From: an uncultured Muribaculaceae bacterium
Lineage (GTDB): Bacteria > Bacteroidota > Bacteroidia > Bacteroidales > Muribaculaceae
NCBI GenBank assembly: GCA_910576775.1
Contig: CAJTJV010000002.1
Coordinates: 131,949 to 195,948 of the forward strand
Direction of reading: 5' to 3'
DNA: 64,000 nt
Made by a program: the position numbers and the translations under genes. Shown here piece by piece: positions 42,716 to 52,230 of the stretch; position 1 is the first letter of the stretch; each line of letters starts with the position of its first letter. The notes beneath the pieces were generated by a model. That model was not told the DNA's origin. It worked only from the letters and a program-made list of their open reading frames with translations, and ran no database searches.

Positions 42716-45499
42716 ATGTCAGTTTCCAATATCTGTATCAAGGGTGCCCGAGTCAACAATCTAAAGAATATTGATGTCGAAATCCCACGTAATAAATTTG
42801 TTGTAATCACCGGGCTGTCTGGTTCCGGTAAGTCTTCGTTGGCTTTCGATACTTTATATGCAGAAGGTCGGCGTCGCTATGTAGTGAGTCTGTCTGCTTA
42901 TGCCCGTCAGTTTTTCGGCAAGATGCAGAAACCGGAATGTGATTTCATTCGAGGGCTGCCACCGGCTATCGCGATTGAGCAAAAAGTAAGTACACGCAAT
43001 CCAAGATCTACAGTTGGAACATCGACAGAGATTTATGATTATATAAGAATGCTTTTTGGCCGTATCGGGCATACATACTCCCCTGTTTCAGGAAAGAAAG
43101 TAGTTAAACACAGCATTGATGATGTTCTGAAATATATTTCATCATTTGATAATGGTACGAGAGTTGCGATAGCTGCTTCAATAATTATTCGAGAGGATCG
43201 AAATCTTAAAGAGCAACTTGAGATATTCTCTAAAGAAGGTTATACCCGAGTTATTGACGGGGATGGGAATTTTATAGATATCGATGAGTATGATGCATAT
43301 TCTCAGGCGATTACTCCCCTACTCCTAATAGATCGTCTTGTGGTTAGTGACAATAAAGACGAGATGTCGAGGATGTCGGAATCCATTGAAACAGCTTTTT
43401 TTGAAGGTAATGGTGAGTGTGTTATATATATATGGTCTGATGAACTTATAAAATCTTCTTTTTCAAAGCGTTTTGAAGAAGATGGAATAATATTTCCGGA
43501 GCCTTCCGAACAAATGTTTAATTTCAATAATCCCCTTGGAGCTTGTCCGGTTTGTGAGGGATTTGGAATGACTCTTGACATTGCTGAGAATTTGGTCGTT
43601 CCACAGCAGTGGCTTTCTGTTTATGATGGAGCTGTCGCTCCGTGGAGAGGTGCTGCTGCTGATTGGCGTAACAATTTCATAGCAAATGCCTTCGAGAAAA
43701 ATTTTCCGGTCCATACACCATATAATGAATTGAGTGATTCGCAGAAGCGGCTTTTATGGGATGGAGACGGCTATAGAATAAAAGGTATAAACGATTATTT
43801 TGATTTTGTCCGGTCGATGCGGCAATCCATAGAATACCGTATGATTCTTAACCGATACCGTGGGCGTACGATATGCCGGAGTTGTCATGGAAGCCGCCTG
43901 AGGCCAGAAGCCTCATATGTAAAAATCGGTGGAATAACAGTTGGCGAACTTGTCTCTATGCCGGTGTCTGTATTATATGAATGGTTTGAGAAACTTCAAC
44001 TTGACGGAACAGATAGTATAATTGCCAGGCGACTTTTGGTAGAAATTAAAAAACGGCTTATATTTCTTATTGAGGTCGGTCTTGGCTATCTTACGCTCGA
44101 TCGGGTAAGCAATACTTTATCAGGCGGTGAGAGCCAGCGTATAAATCTTGCGACATCGCTTGGAAGTAGTCTTGTAGGTTCATTATATATACTTGATGAA
44201 CCGTCGATAGGTCTTCATTCACGCGATACAAACAGGCTTATAAATGTATTGAAGAAACTCCGCGATTTGGGAAATACGGTTGTTGTGGTCGAACATGATG
44301 AAGATATAATGCGAGCGGCTGATTATATAATTGATGTTGGTCCTGATGCAGGTCGTCTGGGTGGAGAGATTGTATATAGCGGCTCCGTTGTTGGCCTTGA
44401 TGGTGCAAAAGGTTATACTGCGGCATATCTTACAGGGAAACTTGATATCCAGGTGCCAGAGTCTCGTCGTCCATGGCGGGATTCAATAATTATTGAAGGC
44501 GCTACTGAACACAATCTGAAGAATGTGTCCGTTAAAATTCCTCTGTCAGTGATGACGGTTGTAACTGGTGTCAGCGGTTCCGGAAAATCCACTCTTGTAC
44601 GTGATATTTTCTATAAGGCTATGGTGCGTCGTATTCATGGAGAAGGCGATGCTCCAGGTATGTTTAAAGAGCTTAAAGGTGATATAAAGCGTTTAAGTGA
44701 TATTGTATTCGTTGATCAGAATCCAATAGGGCGTTCTACTCGTTCTAATCCGGCTACATATCTAAAGGCATATGACGAAATAAGGGCGCTTATGGCGTCG
44801 CAACAGGCTGCCAAGCAGATGGGCTATACACCGGCGCATTTTTCTTTTAATACGGAAGGCGGACGCTGTGAGGCATGTAAAGGTGAAGGCAAGATTACTA
44901 TTGAAATGCAGTTTCTCGCCGATGTTACCATTGAATGTGAAGAATGTGGCGGTAAGAGATTCCAGAAAGATGTTCTTCAAATAGAATACAAGGGAAAGAA
45001 TATTTATGACATACTAGAAATGACTGTCGACGAAGCTATAGATTTCTTTGGAAATGACGTAGATAAGACCGCTCAGCGAGTAGCTCAACGTTTACAACCA
45101 TTGCAGGATGTCGGTTTAGGATATATAAAGTTGGGACAATCATCCTCTACCCTATCCGGAGGCGAGAATCAGCGTGTAAAACTTGCGTATTTTTTATCAC
45201 TCGGAACGGCACAGCCGACTCTTTTCATTTTCGATGAACCTACAACCGGTTTACATTTTCACGACATCAAACTATTGCTTGTATCTTTTGATCGATTGAT
45301 TAAGCTCGGCCATACACTTGTTATAATCGAACACAATCTTGACGTTGTCAAGTGCGCTGACCATATTATAGATTTGGGCCCGGATGGTGGTAATGCAGGC
45401 GGTTATATTGTAGCAGAAGGAACTCCTGAAGAAATAGCAGCCAATACGAAGAGCATCACTGGACATTTCCTAAAGGAAAAACTCGGTATTAGAAAGTGA
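42716..45499 (+). CDS. uvrA: UvrABC excision nuclease subunit A
   Basis: DNA-damage recognition ATPase of nucleotide excision repair, 927 residues. Two ABC modules are visible: Walker A GLSGSGKS (33-40), and the second GVSGSGKST near 620. Signature motifs LSGGESQRINLA and LSGGENQRVKLA and Walker B strands YILDEPSIGL and FIFDEPTTGL accompany them. Zinc sites occur as CPVCEGFG, CRSCHGS and the C-terminal CEACKGEG plus CEECGG. The length is normal. It has its own promoter and overlaps the convergent DUF5686 gene by 11 bases. No uvrB is nearby. Confidence 0.98.
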   Translation: MSVSNICIKGARVNNLKNIDVEIPRNKFVVITGLSGSGKSSLAFDTLYAEGRRRYVVSLSAYARQFFGKMQKPECDFIRGLPPAIAIEQKVSTRNPRSTVGTSTEIYDYIRMLFGRIGHTYSPVSGKKVVKHSIDDVLKYISSFDNGTRVAIAASIIIREDRNLKEQLEIFSKEGYTRVIDGDGNFIDIDEYDAYSQAITPLLLIDRLVVSDNKDEMSRMSESIETAFFEGNGECVIYIWSDELIKSSFSKRFEEDGIIFPEPSEQMFNFNNPLGACPVCEGFGMTLDIAENLVVPQQWLSVYDGAVAPWRGAAADWRNNFIANAFEKNFPVHTPYNELSDSQKRLLWDGDGYRIKGINDYFDFVRSMRQSIEYRMILNRYRGRTICRSCHGSRLRPEASYVKIGGITVGELVSMPVSVLYEWFEKLQLDGTDSIIARRLLVEIKKRLIFLIEVGLGYLTLDRVSNTLSGGESQRINLATSLGSSLVGSLYILDEPSIGLHSRDTNRLINVLKKLRDLGNTVVVVEHDEDIMRAADYIIDVGPDAGRLGGEIVYSGSVVGLDGAKGYTAAYLTGKLDIQVPESRRPWRDSIIIEGATEHNLKNVSVKIPLSVMTVVTGVSGSGKSTLVRDIFYKAMVRRIHGEGDAPGMFKELKGDIKRLSDIVFVDQNPIGRSTRSNPATYLKAYDEIRALMASQQAAKQMGYTPAHFSFNTEGGRCEACKGEGKITIEMQFLADVTIECEECGGKRFQKDVLQIEYKGKNIYDILEMTVDEAIDFFGNDVDKTAQRVAQRLQPLQDVGLGYIKLGQSSSTLSGGENQRVKLAYFLSLGTAQPTLFIFDEPTTGLHFHDIKLLLVSFDRLIKLGHTLVIIEHNLDVVKCADHIIDLGPDGGNAGGYIVAEGTPEEIAANTKSITGHFLKEKLGIRK

Positions 45500-48038
45500 A
45501 ATGGAGTGCTACTCGTAGCCCGCTTTTATCAATGGAGTATGGAACACTGCGGTATGTCAAGCGCCAATAGTATTCGAGACGTAAGATTGTGAGAATATTA
45601 TCGATTCCTGCAGAGATTTCCATATAAGGGCGATCCATCTGCCGGATATCTGTATTACTTGGAAATTTAAGCAGGTTTTTGTTGTTTTGAGGATTGCATT
45701 TTTCGGCAAGCTTTCCGTAAAGACAACTGAATCCGACTATTTCGCGGAACCTTAGTTTTTTGAGCCCGGGTACAAGATTGAAGATCGCTCCCCGCAGATG
45801 CCAATTAAGATGTAGTGAACAGTAGCTTGAATTAATGAATTCCATAGGATTCATAAGCGCGAAGCTTTGTGGTTGTATAGTGTACGAAAGATTCGCGTTT
45901 GGTATAAATAGTTCAGGAAATGGAGTTTCACACCATACATGTCCTCCGGATATCCGTGTTTCCAAGTGCCCGAGAATGGATAGATTGAAATCTTTATTCA
46001 GAGCCAGTTCTGTCCGGTTGACACCGAATGTAGAGCCGGCAAAGCCTTTGGGTGCCCAGCGGTGTGAAAGCTCGATAACAGGAGCTTCGCGGTTAACGGG
46101 TATTCGCTGCGAACGCGACTGATAAAATGTTTCTCCCGGAGCAAAACGCATGTTAAGAGTTATCACCCGTTCATTATAATGCTCGAAATGTCGTCCATAA
46201 CCGTTTTCAAATAACACATAAGGAGACTCTTCTTCGCGTGCAATTTCAAATCCTATCTTGAATGAAAAGTGGTTGTTCAGTTCGAGCGTGTATAAAGCGG
46301 ATGTAAGCCGTTGATATGTGAAACGTGGATCAGAAATACGAGAAAGGGATAGAACGAAATTATCAGAATTTGTATAAAGATAGTGCGCGCCAAGACGATC
46401 TATATCATAGCTGTGTTTAATCTTTATCGAGTGTATGGGGAATTCGTTCGGATGATATTTCTTTTTATTGAATGAATATTCCCCTTCGATTTCGTATTTC
46501 CATTTTTTGTCGCGGAAACCATATGCAATATAGCCTCTGGCAAAAAGATGTGGATTCAGATTTGCAGTGGTGGTACCACCGGCTCGCAGTCGTAGTCCTT
46601 CAAGAGAGTTATAGCTTGCGGTTGTATTTACAGGCCCGTAATCGAATTTACTGTTTATCCCTGTCTGAATATAACCTTGAGCGAGTATCCGAAGGATTTT
46701 TTCACTCCAATAAAAAACAGGTTTGGCTCTGAGGTGATTCATCAGACTGTCTATGTGTCTTTCTCCGTTCTGCAAGGTGATCTTGCGTTTTTCCTGCCAA
46801 AAAATACTGTCCCGTTTATCACTGTCTGACATGGTAATATCAGGCCCAGCTAAAGAAAAGATACTATCAGCGTACTCGGGTCTTAAAAAATTATAGTTGC
46901 TCATTGACAGCTTACGCGATATATACATTTCAGGAGTATTTGGCATAAGTTGCATTATAGCGAAAAGGTTATCCTTTTTTTTCAGACGGATACCATCGTC
47001 ATTTTTTTCAAAATCCTGTGTTATTTTAAGTGTTTTGATATAATTGAGATTGATATCTTCGGAAACTTGCATATCAATGTGACGTACGAACATATCATTA
47101 TCGGTTGCATCAACATAAAGATGCCCTTTGAAACCGAATGAAGATTTATTCCTTGGATAAAATGCCAATACTATATGCTTGGGCCCATTCTCTTGCAACA
47201 CTGCCGAGCTGTCAACTAGATAGAATCTGTAAAAGTCCGGTGCGATTGGCGACAATGGGCTTACAAAACTGTTCCTGAACAGTCTGATATCATTGTCGTA
47301 TAAATTTATTTCTCGAAGGATATCATCAAGTAATACCTGAACATTTTCCTGGCCGATGAATTCATCTACACCATTGCTCTTTACACCTTTTATAATTGTT
47401 TTTTCCGATTTCGGAGTGTGTCGGAAATAATATGATACCGCTTTTTCCTTAACCGACAGGTTTAATATGGGTTTGCCGTCAATTTCCGATGTGTCGATAT
47501 GTTCTATAAGAAAAGGAAGACGGCGCATTATTCCATTCTCCATCGTGGTATCAAAATCTGCAATGCCGAGAGAGACTCTACCATAGCGGTCGAAGCTATA
47601 ATAGTCCTTGTTTTTGGGATCTGATTTGGCAGCGTGGATTTTGACACGTTTGACGAAATCGACAGCCGGATTGTTTTTTTTGCTGTATTTCTTACGTTGA
47701 ACAATCAATTCATCAAGGTTTTCGCTTGCAGGCGAGAGCATTATGTCGTAGAGGTCAAGAACTGTGTTTCGTAAAGGTATTGATTTGGGGGCATAGCCTT
47801 GACAATACACGTTGATATGGTTTGAATTGTCAGGAATAGTAATTTCAAACAGTCCGCGGGCGTCTGTGAGAGATGTCGTTTTATTATCATCAATTCTTAT
47901 AGATGCAAAAGGAAGCCCTTCGTTACTTATAGAGTCTCTTACGATACCTCGGATAACGCCTCGTGCATCCATTGGCAATCCTTGAGAGAAGAATAATACC
48001 AAAAAAAGACAATAAATCAGTTTCCTAAGTGCGTACAT
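45489..48038 (-). CDS. DUF5686/carboxypeptidase-regulatory-like outer-membrane protein
   Basis: Large exported protein of 849 residues. A signal peptide (about 1-26) is followed by a CarboxypepD_reg-like domain (about 27-105, with IVRDSISNEGLPFASIRI and LTDARGLFEI), the start typical of Bacteroidota outer-membrane proteins. The DUF5686 middle region begins near 110, and a long C-terminal part with alternating aromatic strands ends in Phe (ALHFTF), as expected for a beta barrel. It is not accompanied by a SusD-like gene and lacks a visible TonB box, so nutrient import is not indicated. Function unknown. Its start is 39 bases from the divergent CYTH gene. Confidence 0.85.
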   Translation of the reverse strand: MYALRKLIYCLFLVLFFSQGLPMDARGVIRGIVRDSISNEGLPFASIRIDDNKTTSLTDARGLFEITIPDNSNHINVYCQGYAPKSIPLRNTVLDLYDIMLSPASENLDELIVQRKKYSKKNNPAVDFVKRVKIHAAKSDPKNKDYYSFDRYGRVSLGIADFDTTMENGIMRRLPFLIEHIDTSEIDGKPILNLSVKEKAVSYYFRHTPKSEKTIIKGVKSNGVDEFIGQENVQVLLDDILREINLYDNDIRLFRNSFVSPLSPIAPDFYRFYLVDSSAVLQENGPKHIVLAFYPRNKSSFGFKGHLYVDATDNDMFVRHIDMQVSEDINLNYIKTLKITQDFEKNDDGIRLKKKDNLFAIMQLMPNTPEMYISRKLSMSNYNFLRPEYADSIFSLAGPDITMSDSDKRDSIFWQEKRKITLQNGERHIDSLMNHLRAKPVFYWSEKILRILAQGYIQTGINSKFDYGPVNTTASYNSLEGLRLRAGGTTTANLNPHLFARGYIAYGFRDKKWKYEIEGEYSFNKKKYHPNEFPIHSIKIKHSYDIDRLGAHYLYTNSDNFVLSLSRISDPRFTYQRLTSALYTLELNNHFSFKIGFEIAREEESPYVLFENGYGRHFEHYNERVITLNMRFAPGETFYQSRSQRIPVNREAPVIELSHRWAPKGFAGSTFGVNRTELALNKDFNLSILGHLETRISGGHVWCETPFPELFIPNANLSYTIQPQSFALMNPMEFINSSYCSLHLNWHLRGAIFNLVPGLKKLRFREIVGFSCLYGKLAEKCNPQNNKNLLKFPSNTDIRQMDRPYMEISAGIDNILTILRLEYYWRLTYRSVPYSIDKSGLRVALHFTF

Positions 48039-48077
48039 CGATAAAATATCGTAATTTTATGCTCAAATAATATTGAT

Positions 48078-48530
48078 ATGGCAAAAGAGATTGAACGAAA
48101 GTTCCTTGTTAAAGACAAATCATATAGGCAATTGGCCGATAATGCTTATGAAATACAGCAGGCCTATATAACCACAGAACCTACCCGCACTGTTCGCGTA
48201 AGAATCAAGGAATCGAAAGCTTTTCTTACTGTCAAAACCCGTAATGAAGGTTGTGTCAGGAATGAATGGGAATTTGAAATTGATATTCAGTCCGCCAGAG
48301 AAATGATAAGTCTCTGCTGCGGGAACCATATTCATAAAACTCGTTATTGCGTTGAATCCTCTGATGGTTACATTTGGGAGGTAGATGAATTTCATGGCAG
48401 CCAAGAAGGTCTTGTCGTAGCAGAGATAGAACTCCCTACAGCCAATAGTAATTTCATATTGCCCTCATTTATTGGTGAAGAGGTAACAGGTGATCCAAGA
48501 TATTATAATTCTTCACTTGCCGAAGGTTGA
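48078..48530 (+). CDS. CYTH-domain (triphosphate tunnel) enzyme
   Basis: The 150 residues begin with the ExExK motif in MAKEIERKFLV. Basic and acidic tunnel strands follow (TVRVRIKESKAFLTVK, NEWEFEIDI, YIWEVDEFHG and VVAEIELP), which together give the triphosphate tunnel metalloenzyme fold. Bacterial members hydrolyse inorganic triphosphate or act on thiamine triphosphate; adenylate cyclase activity occurs in some. The short length favours a tripolyphosphatase-like enzyme, by inference. It overlaps the convergent rlmD gene by 28 bases. A TAATTTTA close to the -7 consensus lies just upstream, but no full promoter was found. Confidence 0.9.
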   Translation: MAKEIERKFLVKDKSYRQLADNAYEIQQAYITTEPTRTVRVRIKESKAFLTVKTRNEGCVRNEWEFEIDIQSAREMISLCCGNHIHKTRYCVESSDGYIWEVDEFHGSQEGLVVAEIELPTANSNFILPSFIGEEVTGDPRYYNSSLAEG

Positions 48531-49942
48531 GGTTTGTCACGTCTGATAAGACGTACAACATTCTCCACATGCTGAGTGTGGGGAAACATATCAACGGGCT
48601 GTACATTGGTTACACCATACTTGCAGTCAAGTAAAGCCAAATCGCGAGCTTGTGTGGCAGCGTTACAGCTGACATAGACTATAACCTTTGGTTCTGCTCG
48701 GAGTATGGTATTGACAACATCAGTATGCATCCCGGCGCGGGGTGGATCGACAATCATTACATCAGGCCGGCCATGTTTTTCGATAAACTCGTCGTTCAGT
48801 ACGTCTTTCATATCCCCTGCGAAGAAAAGTGTATTGTCTATGCCATTTGCGGCGGAATTTATTTTAGCGTCTTCAATTGCTTCGGGCACATACTCTATAC
48901 CGATGACTTTGCGTGCTTTTCCGCTTACAAAATTGGCGATTGTACCCGTGCCGGTATAAAGGTCGTAGACGAGTTCGTTTCCGGTAAGGTTAGCAAAATC
49001 GCGGGTAATGCAGTATAATTTATAAGCGGTTTGTGAATTGGTCTGAAAGAAAGATTTGGGGCCTATTCGGAAAAGAAGATTCTCCATTTTCTCTTCGATA
49101 TATTCACGTCCGGAAAAAAGAACAACATCCTGATCGGCTATTGTATCGTTCATCTTTTGGTTGACGACATACATAAGCGATGTGATATCGAAATTCTCTT
49201 TAAGCGCATTCATCAGCCCGTTCAAATCATTAGGTCTATCCTGACCTACCACTACAATAACCATCAGTTCTCCTGTGCTTGTTGTACGGATAAGCAGTGT
49301 GCGGATAAACCCTTCCTGAGCACGCAGATCGTAAAAAGGAAGATTATGCTTTTTGCAATAATCTTTTACAAAAAGACGTATTTTATCGCAACCCTCCGAT
49401 TGGAGATGACAACGTGTTATATCAAGCACTTTGTCGAAAGCTCCGGATATGTGGAAGCCTGCGGCATCGCGATCCGGAAAATCCAGTCCGCTTTTAAGCT
49501 GTTCAAAAGTGAGCCATGAACGATTTGAAAAAGTGTATTCGAGTTTGTTGCGGTATTCCCATATGTCATCGCTGCCTACACACGCCGGAATCTCAGGAAA
49601 TTCGACTTTTGCAATGCGGGTAAGGGCATCGACAACCTGTTGGCGTTTACAACGCAACTGCATTTCGTATGGAAGATGCTGCCAACGGCAACCACCGCAA
49701 ACGGTGAAATGGCTGCAACGGGGTGTCGTGCGAAATTCTCCCGGTGTAATCATTCTGTCGATGTGGCCTAACGCATAGTTTTTCTTTTTTTTGTCAATTT
49801 TGATGTCGACTACATCTCCGGGTGCTCCGAATGGTACGAAGACAACCATGTCGTTGACTCTGGCAACTGCGTTTCCCTCTGCGGCAACGTCCGTTATCTC
49901 TATATTTTCATATAAAGGAAATTCCTTTCGTTTTCTGCTCAT
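48503..49942 (-). CDS. rlmD: 23S rRNA (uracil-5-)-methyltransferase RlmD/RumA-like
   Basis: SAM-dependent rRNA m5U methyltransferase, 479 residues. An N-terminal TRAM domain (about 8-68) is followed by an iron-sulfur cysteine set (CSHFTVCGGC at about 86-95, and a later cysteine in ITRCHLQ). The catalytic domain has the SAM motif DLYTGTGTIANF, the DPPRAGMH loop and the catalytic cysteine in VYVSCNAAT. Family members modify U1939 or U747 of 23S rRNA; which one applies here is not fixed by the motifs. A lone gene, it overlaps the CYTH gene at its 3' end. Confidence 0.93.
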   Translation of the reverse strand: MSRKRKEFPLYENIEITDVAAEGNAVARVNDMVVFVPFGAPGDVVDIKIDKKKKNYALGHIDRMITPGEFRTTPRCSHFTVCGGCRWQHLPYEMQLRCKRQQVVDALTRIAKVEFPEIPACVGSDDIWEYRNKLEYTFSNRSWLTFEQLKSGLDFPDRDAAGFHISGAFDKVLDITRCHLQSEGCDKIRLFVKDYCKKHNLPFYDLRAQEGFIRTLLIRTTSTGELMVIVVVGQDRPNDLNGLMNALKENFDITSLMYVVNQKMNDTIADQDVVLFSGREYIEEKMENLLFRIGPKSFFQTNSQTAYKLYCITRDFANLTGNELVYDLYTGTGTIANFVSGKARKVIGIEYVPEAIEDAKINSAANGIDNTLFFAGDMKDVLNDEFIEKHGRPDVMIVDPPRAGMHTDVVNTILRAEPKVIVYVSCNAATQARDLALLDCKYGVTNVQPVDMFPHTQHVENVVRLIRRDKPQPSASEEL

Positions 49943-49990
49943 TATGTATGATTATTAGTTATGCAAAGTTACGCAATTTCATTTGAATAT

Positions 49991-50024
49991 AAAAAAGGAG
50001 GAACCTGCGCTGACAGGCTCCTCC
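49991..50024 (-). terminator. Intrinsic terminator of mutA-mutB operon
   Basis: On the minus strand GGAGGAGCCTG (50024-50014) pairs with CAGGTTCCTCC (50007-49997) through one G-U wobble, with a six-base loop and then TTTTTT. It lies 50 bases after the mutB stop. Confidence 0.85.
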
Positions 50025-50073
50025 ATACCGTTAATCTTCCCGAAATGAATAATTGTCGGGACTTTGGAATGTT

Positions 50074-52212
50074 CTATTCTTCAGACTGTTCATTGAGAAT
50101 CTCGAGCATCTTGATTGCCGACAAAGGAATACGTGTGCCGGGGCCGAAGATTGCTGCGACACCTGCCTTGTAAAGGAAATCGTAATCCTGTGCGGGAATA
50201 ACGCCTCCGGCTGTTACGAGTATGTCCTCGCGGCCGAGTTTTTTAAGCTCTTCGATAACCTGAGGAATAAGTGTCTTGTGACCTGCAGCAAGTGACGATA
50301 CACCAAGTATATGTACGTCATTTTCTACAGCCTGACGGGCTGCTTCTGCCGGGGTCTGGAAAAGAGGTCCCATGTCGACGTCGAAGCCGCAGTCGGCATA
50401 ACCGGTAGCAACTACTTTTGCTCCACGGTCGTGACCATCCTGCCCCATTTTGGCAATCATGATACGCGGTTGACGACCTTCGCGTTTTGCGAAATCTTCG
50501 CACATTTTTTGAGCACGGATAAAATCCGGATCGTTCTTTGTTTCGTTGGAGTACACGCCTGAAATTGTTCTGATTACTGCTTTATAACGGCCAACGACTT
50601 CTTCGCAGGCATCTGAAATTTCACCAAGAGTAGCGCGGAGGCCGGCAGCTTTTACTGCAAGGTCAAGAAGATTTCCTTCTTTGGTACGAACACATTTTGT
50701 AATCGCTTCAAGTGCTTCCTTGACTTTTGCTTCGTCGCGGTTAGCCTTAACGTCGTTGATTCGTTCAATCTGTTCGCGGCGCACCTCGGTGTTGTCGATT
50801 TCGAGAATATCGATGGGATCTTCGTGTTCGAGACGGTATTTGTTGATACCAACGATTGTCTGGCGGCCTGAATCGATTCGAGCCTGAGTACGGGCTGCGG
50901 CTTCTTCAATGCGTAATTTGGGAAGTCCGGTTTCAATAGCTTTGGCCATGCCGCCGAGTTTTTCGATTTCCTGAATATGTTCCCATGCACGGTGCGCGAT
51001 TTCGTTGGTAAGGGCTTCAACATAGTAGCTGCCGCCCCACGGGTCGATTGCGCGCGTAACCTGAGTCTCTTCCTGAATATAAATCTGAGTGTTGCGGGCG
51101 ATACGTGCGGAGAAATCTGTCGGAAGTGCAATTGCTTCGTCAAGAGCGTTGGTGTGAAGACTCTGGGTATGGCCTAATGCTGCGCCCATAGCTTCGATAC
51201 ATGTACGGCCGACATTGTTGAAGGGATCCTGTTCGGTAAGCGACCATCCGGATGTCTGTGAATGTGTACGAAGTGCAAGAGATTTGGGATTCTTGGGATT
51301 GAACTGTTTTACAATTTTGGCCCAAAGCATACGTGCCGCACGCATTTTGGCTACTTCCATGAAATAGTTCATGCCGATAGCCCAGAAGAAAGATAGGCGT
51401 GGTGCGAATGCGTCAATATCCATTCCAGCGTTGACGCCTGCACGTAGGTATTCCAGTCCGTCGGCGAGGGTGTATGCAAGTTCGATATCGCATGTTGCAC
51501 CTGCTTCCTGCATGTGGTAGCCGGATATCGATATCGAGTTGAACTTGGGCATGTTCTGTGACGTATATTCAAAAATGTCGGCAATAATGCGCATCGAGAA
51601 TTCCGGCGGGTAAATGTATGTGTTACGCACCATGAATTCTTTGAGGATATCGTTCTGAATGGTACCTGCCATCTCGTCAAGTTTGGCACCCTGTTCAAGG
51701 CCGGCGTTGATGTAGAATGCAAGTACCGGAAGGACGGCTCCGTTCATTGTCATGGATACGGACATTTTGTTCAAGGGTATACCGTCGAAAAGGACTTTCA
51801 TGTCCTCGATGCTGCAGATGGAAACTCCGGCTTTGCCTACGTCGCCTACAACACGGGGGTGATCTGCGTCATAACCGCGGTGTGTTGCAAGGTCGAATGC
51901 TACGGAAAGACCTTTCTGGCCTGATGCAAGATTGCGACGGTAGAAAGCATTGGATTCTGCAGCTGTCGAGAAGCCTGCGTACTGGCGGATTGTCCAGGGG
52001 CGCAGGGGATACATTGCACTGTACGGGCCGCGGAGATATGGCGGGATACCCGACATATAGTTAAGATGCTCGAGGCCTTCAAGATCGTTTTTTGTGTAAA
52101 CGGGTTTTACCGGAATCAGCTCAGGTGTCGTCCAGTCTTCTGCGGCAGTCGCTGCCGGAGCGGGGCCACAGAGCCCGGCGGTGATGTCGATATTTTTAAA
52201 ATCGGGTTTCAT
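50074..52212 (-). CDS. mutB: Methylmalonyl-CoA mutase, catalytic (large) subunit
   Basis: B12-dependent isomerase that interconverts succinyl-CoA and methylmalonyl-CoA, the route to propionate in gut Bacteroidales. The 712 residues comprise a TIM-barrel catalytic domain (about 45-570, with the active-site SMTMNGAV, SGYHMQEAG and the LRTHSQTSGWSLTEQDP block) and a C-terminal cobalamin-binding domain. That domain carries DGHDRG (592-597, lower axial His594), and a later GG motif in LVTAGGVIP. It lies 18 bases after mutA in one operon. No epimerase or decarboxylase of the pathway is in the window. Confidence 0.97.
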   Translation of the reverse strand: MKPDFKNIDITAGLCGPAPAATAAEDWTTPELIPVKPVYTKNDLEGLEHLNYMSGIPPYLRGPYSAMYPLRPWTIRQYAGFSTAAESNAFYRRNLASGQKGLSVAFDLATHRGYDADHPRVVGDVGKAGVSICSIEDMKVLFDGIPLNKMSVSMTMNGAVLPVLAFYINAGLEQGAKLDEMAGTIQNDILKEFMVRNTYIYPPEFSMRIIADIFEYTSQNMPKFNSISISGYHMQEAGATCDIELAYTLADGLEYLRAGVNAGMDIDAFAPRLSFFWAIGMNYFMEVAKMRAARMLWAKIVKQFNPKNPKSLALRTHSQTSGWSLTEQDPFNNVGRTCIEAMGAALGHTQSLHTNALDEAIALPTDFSARIARNTQIYIQEETQVTRAIDPWGGSYYVEALTNEIAHRAWEHIQEIEKLGGMAKAIETGLPKLRIEEAAARTQARIDSGRQTIVGINKYRLEHEDPIDILEIDNTEVRREQIERINDVKANRDEAKVKEALEAITKCVRTKEGNLLDLAVKAAGLRATLGEISDACEEVVGRYKAVIRTISGVYSNETKNDPDFIRAQKMCEDFAKREGRQPRIMIAKMGQDGHDRGAKVVATGYADCGFDVDMGPLFQTPAEAARQAVENDVHILGVSSLAAGHKTLIPQVIEELKKLGREDILVTAGGVIPAQDYDFLYKAGVAAIFGPGTRIPLSAIKMLEILNEQSEE

Positions 52213-52230
52213 AGTTAGGGTCTGTGACTG

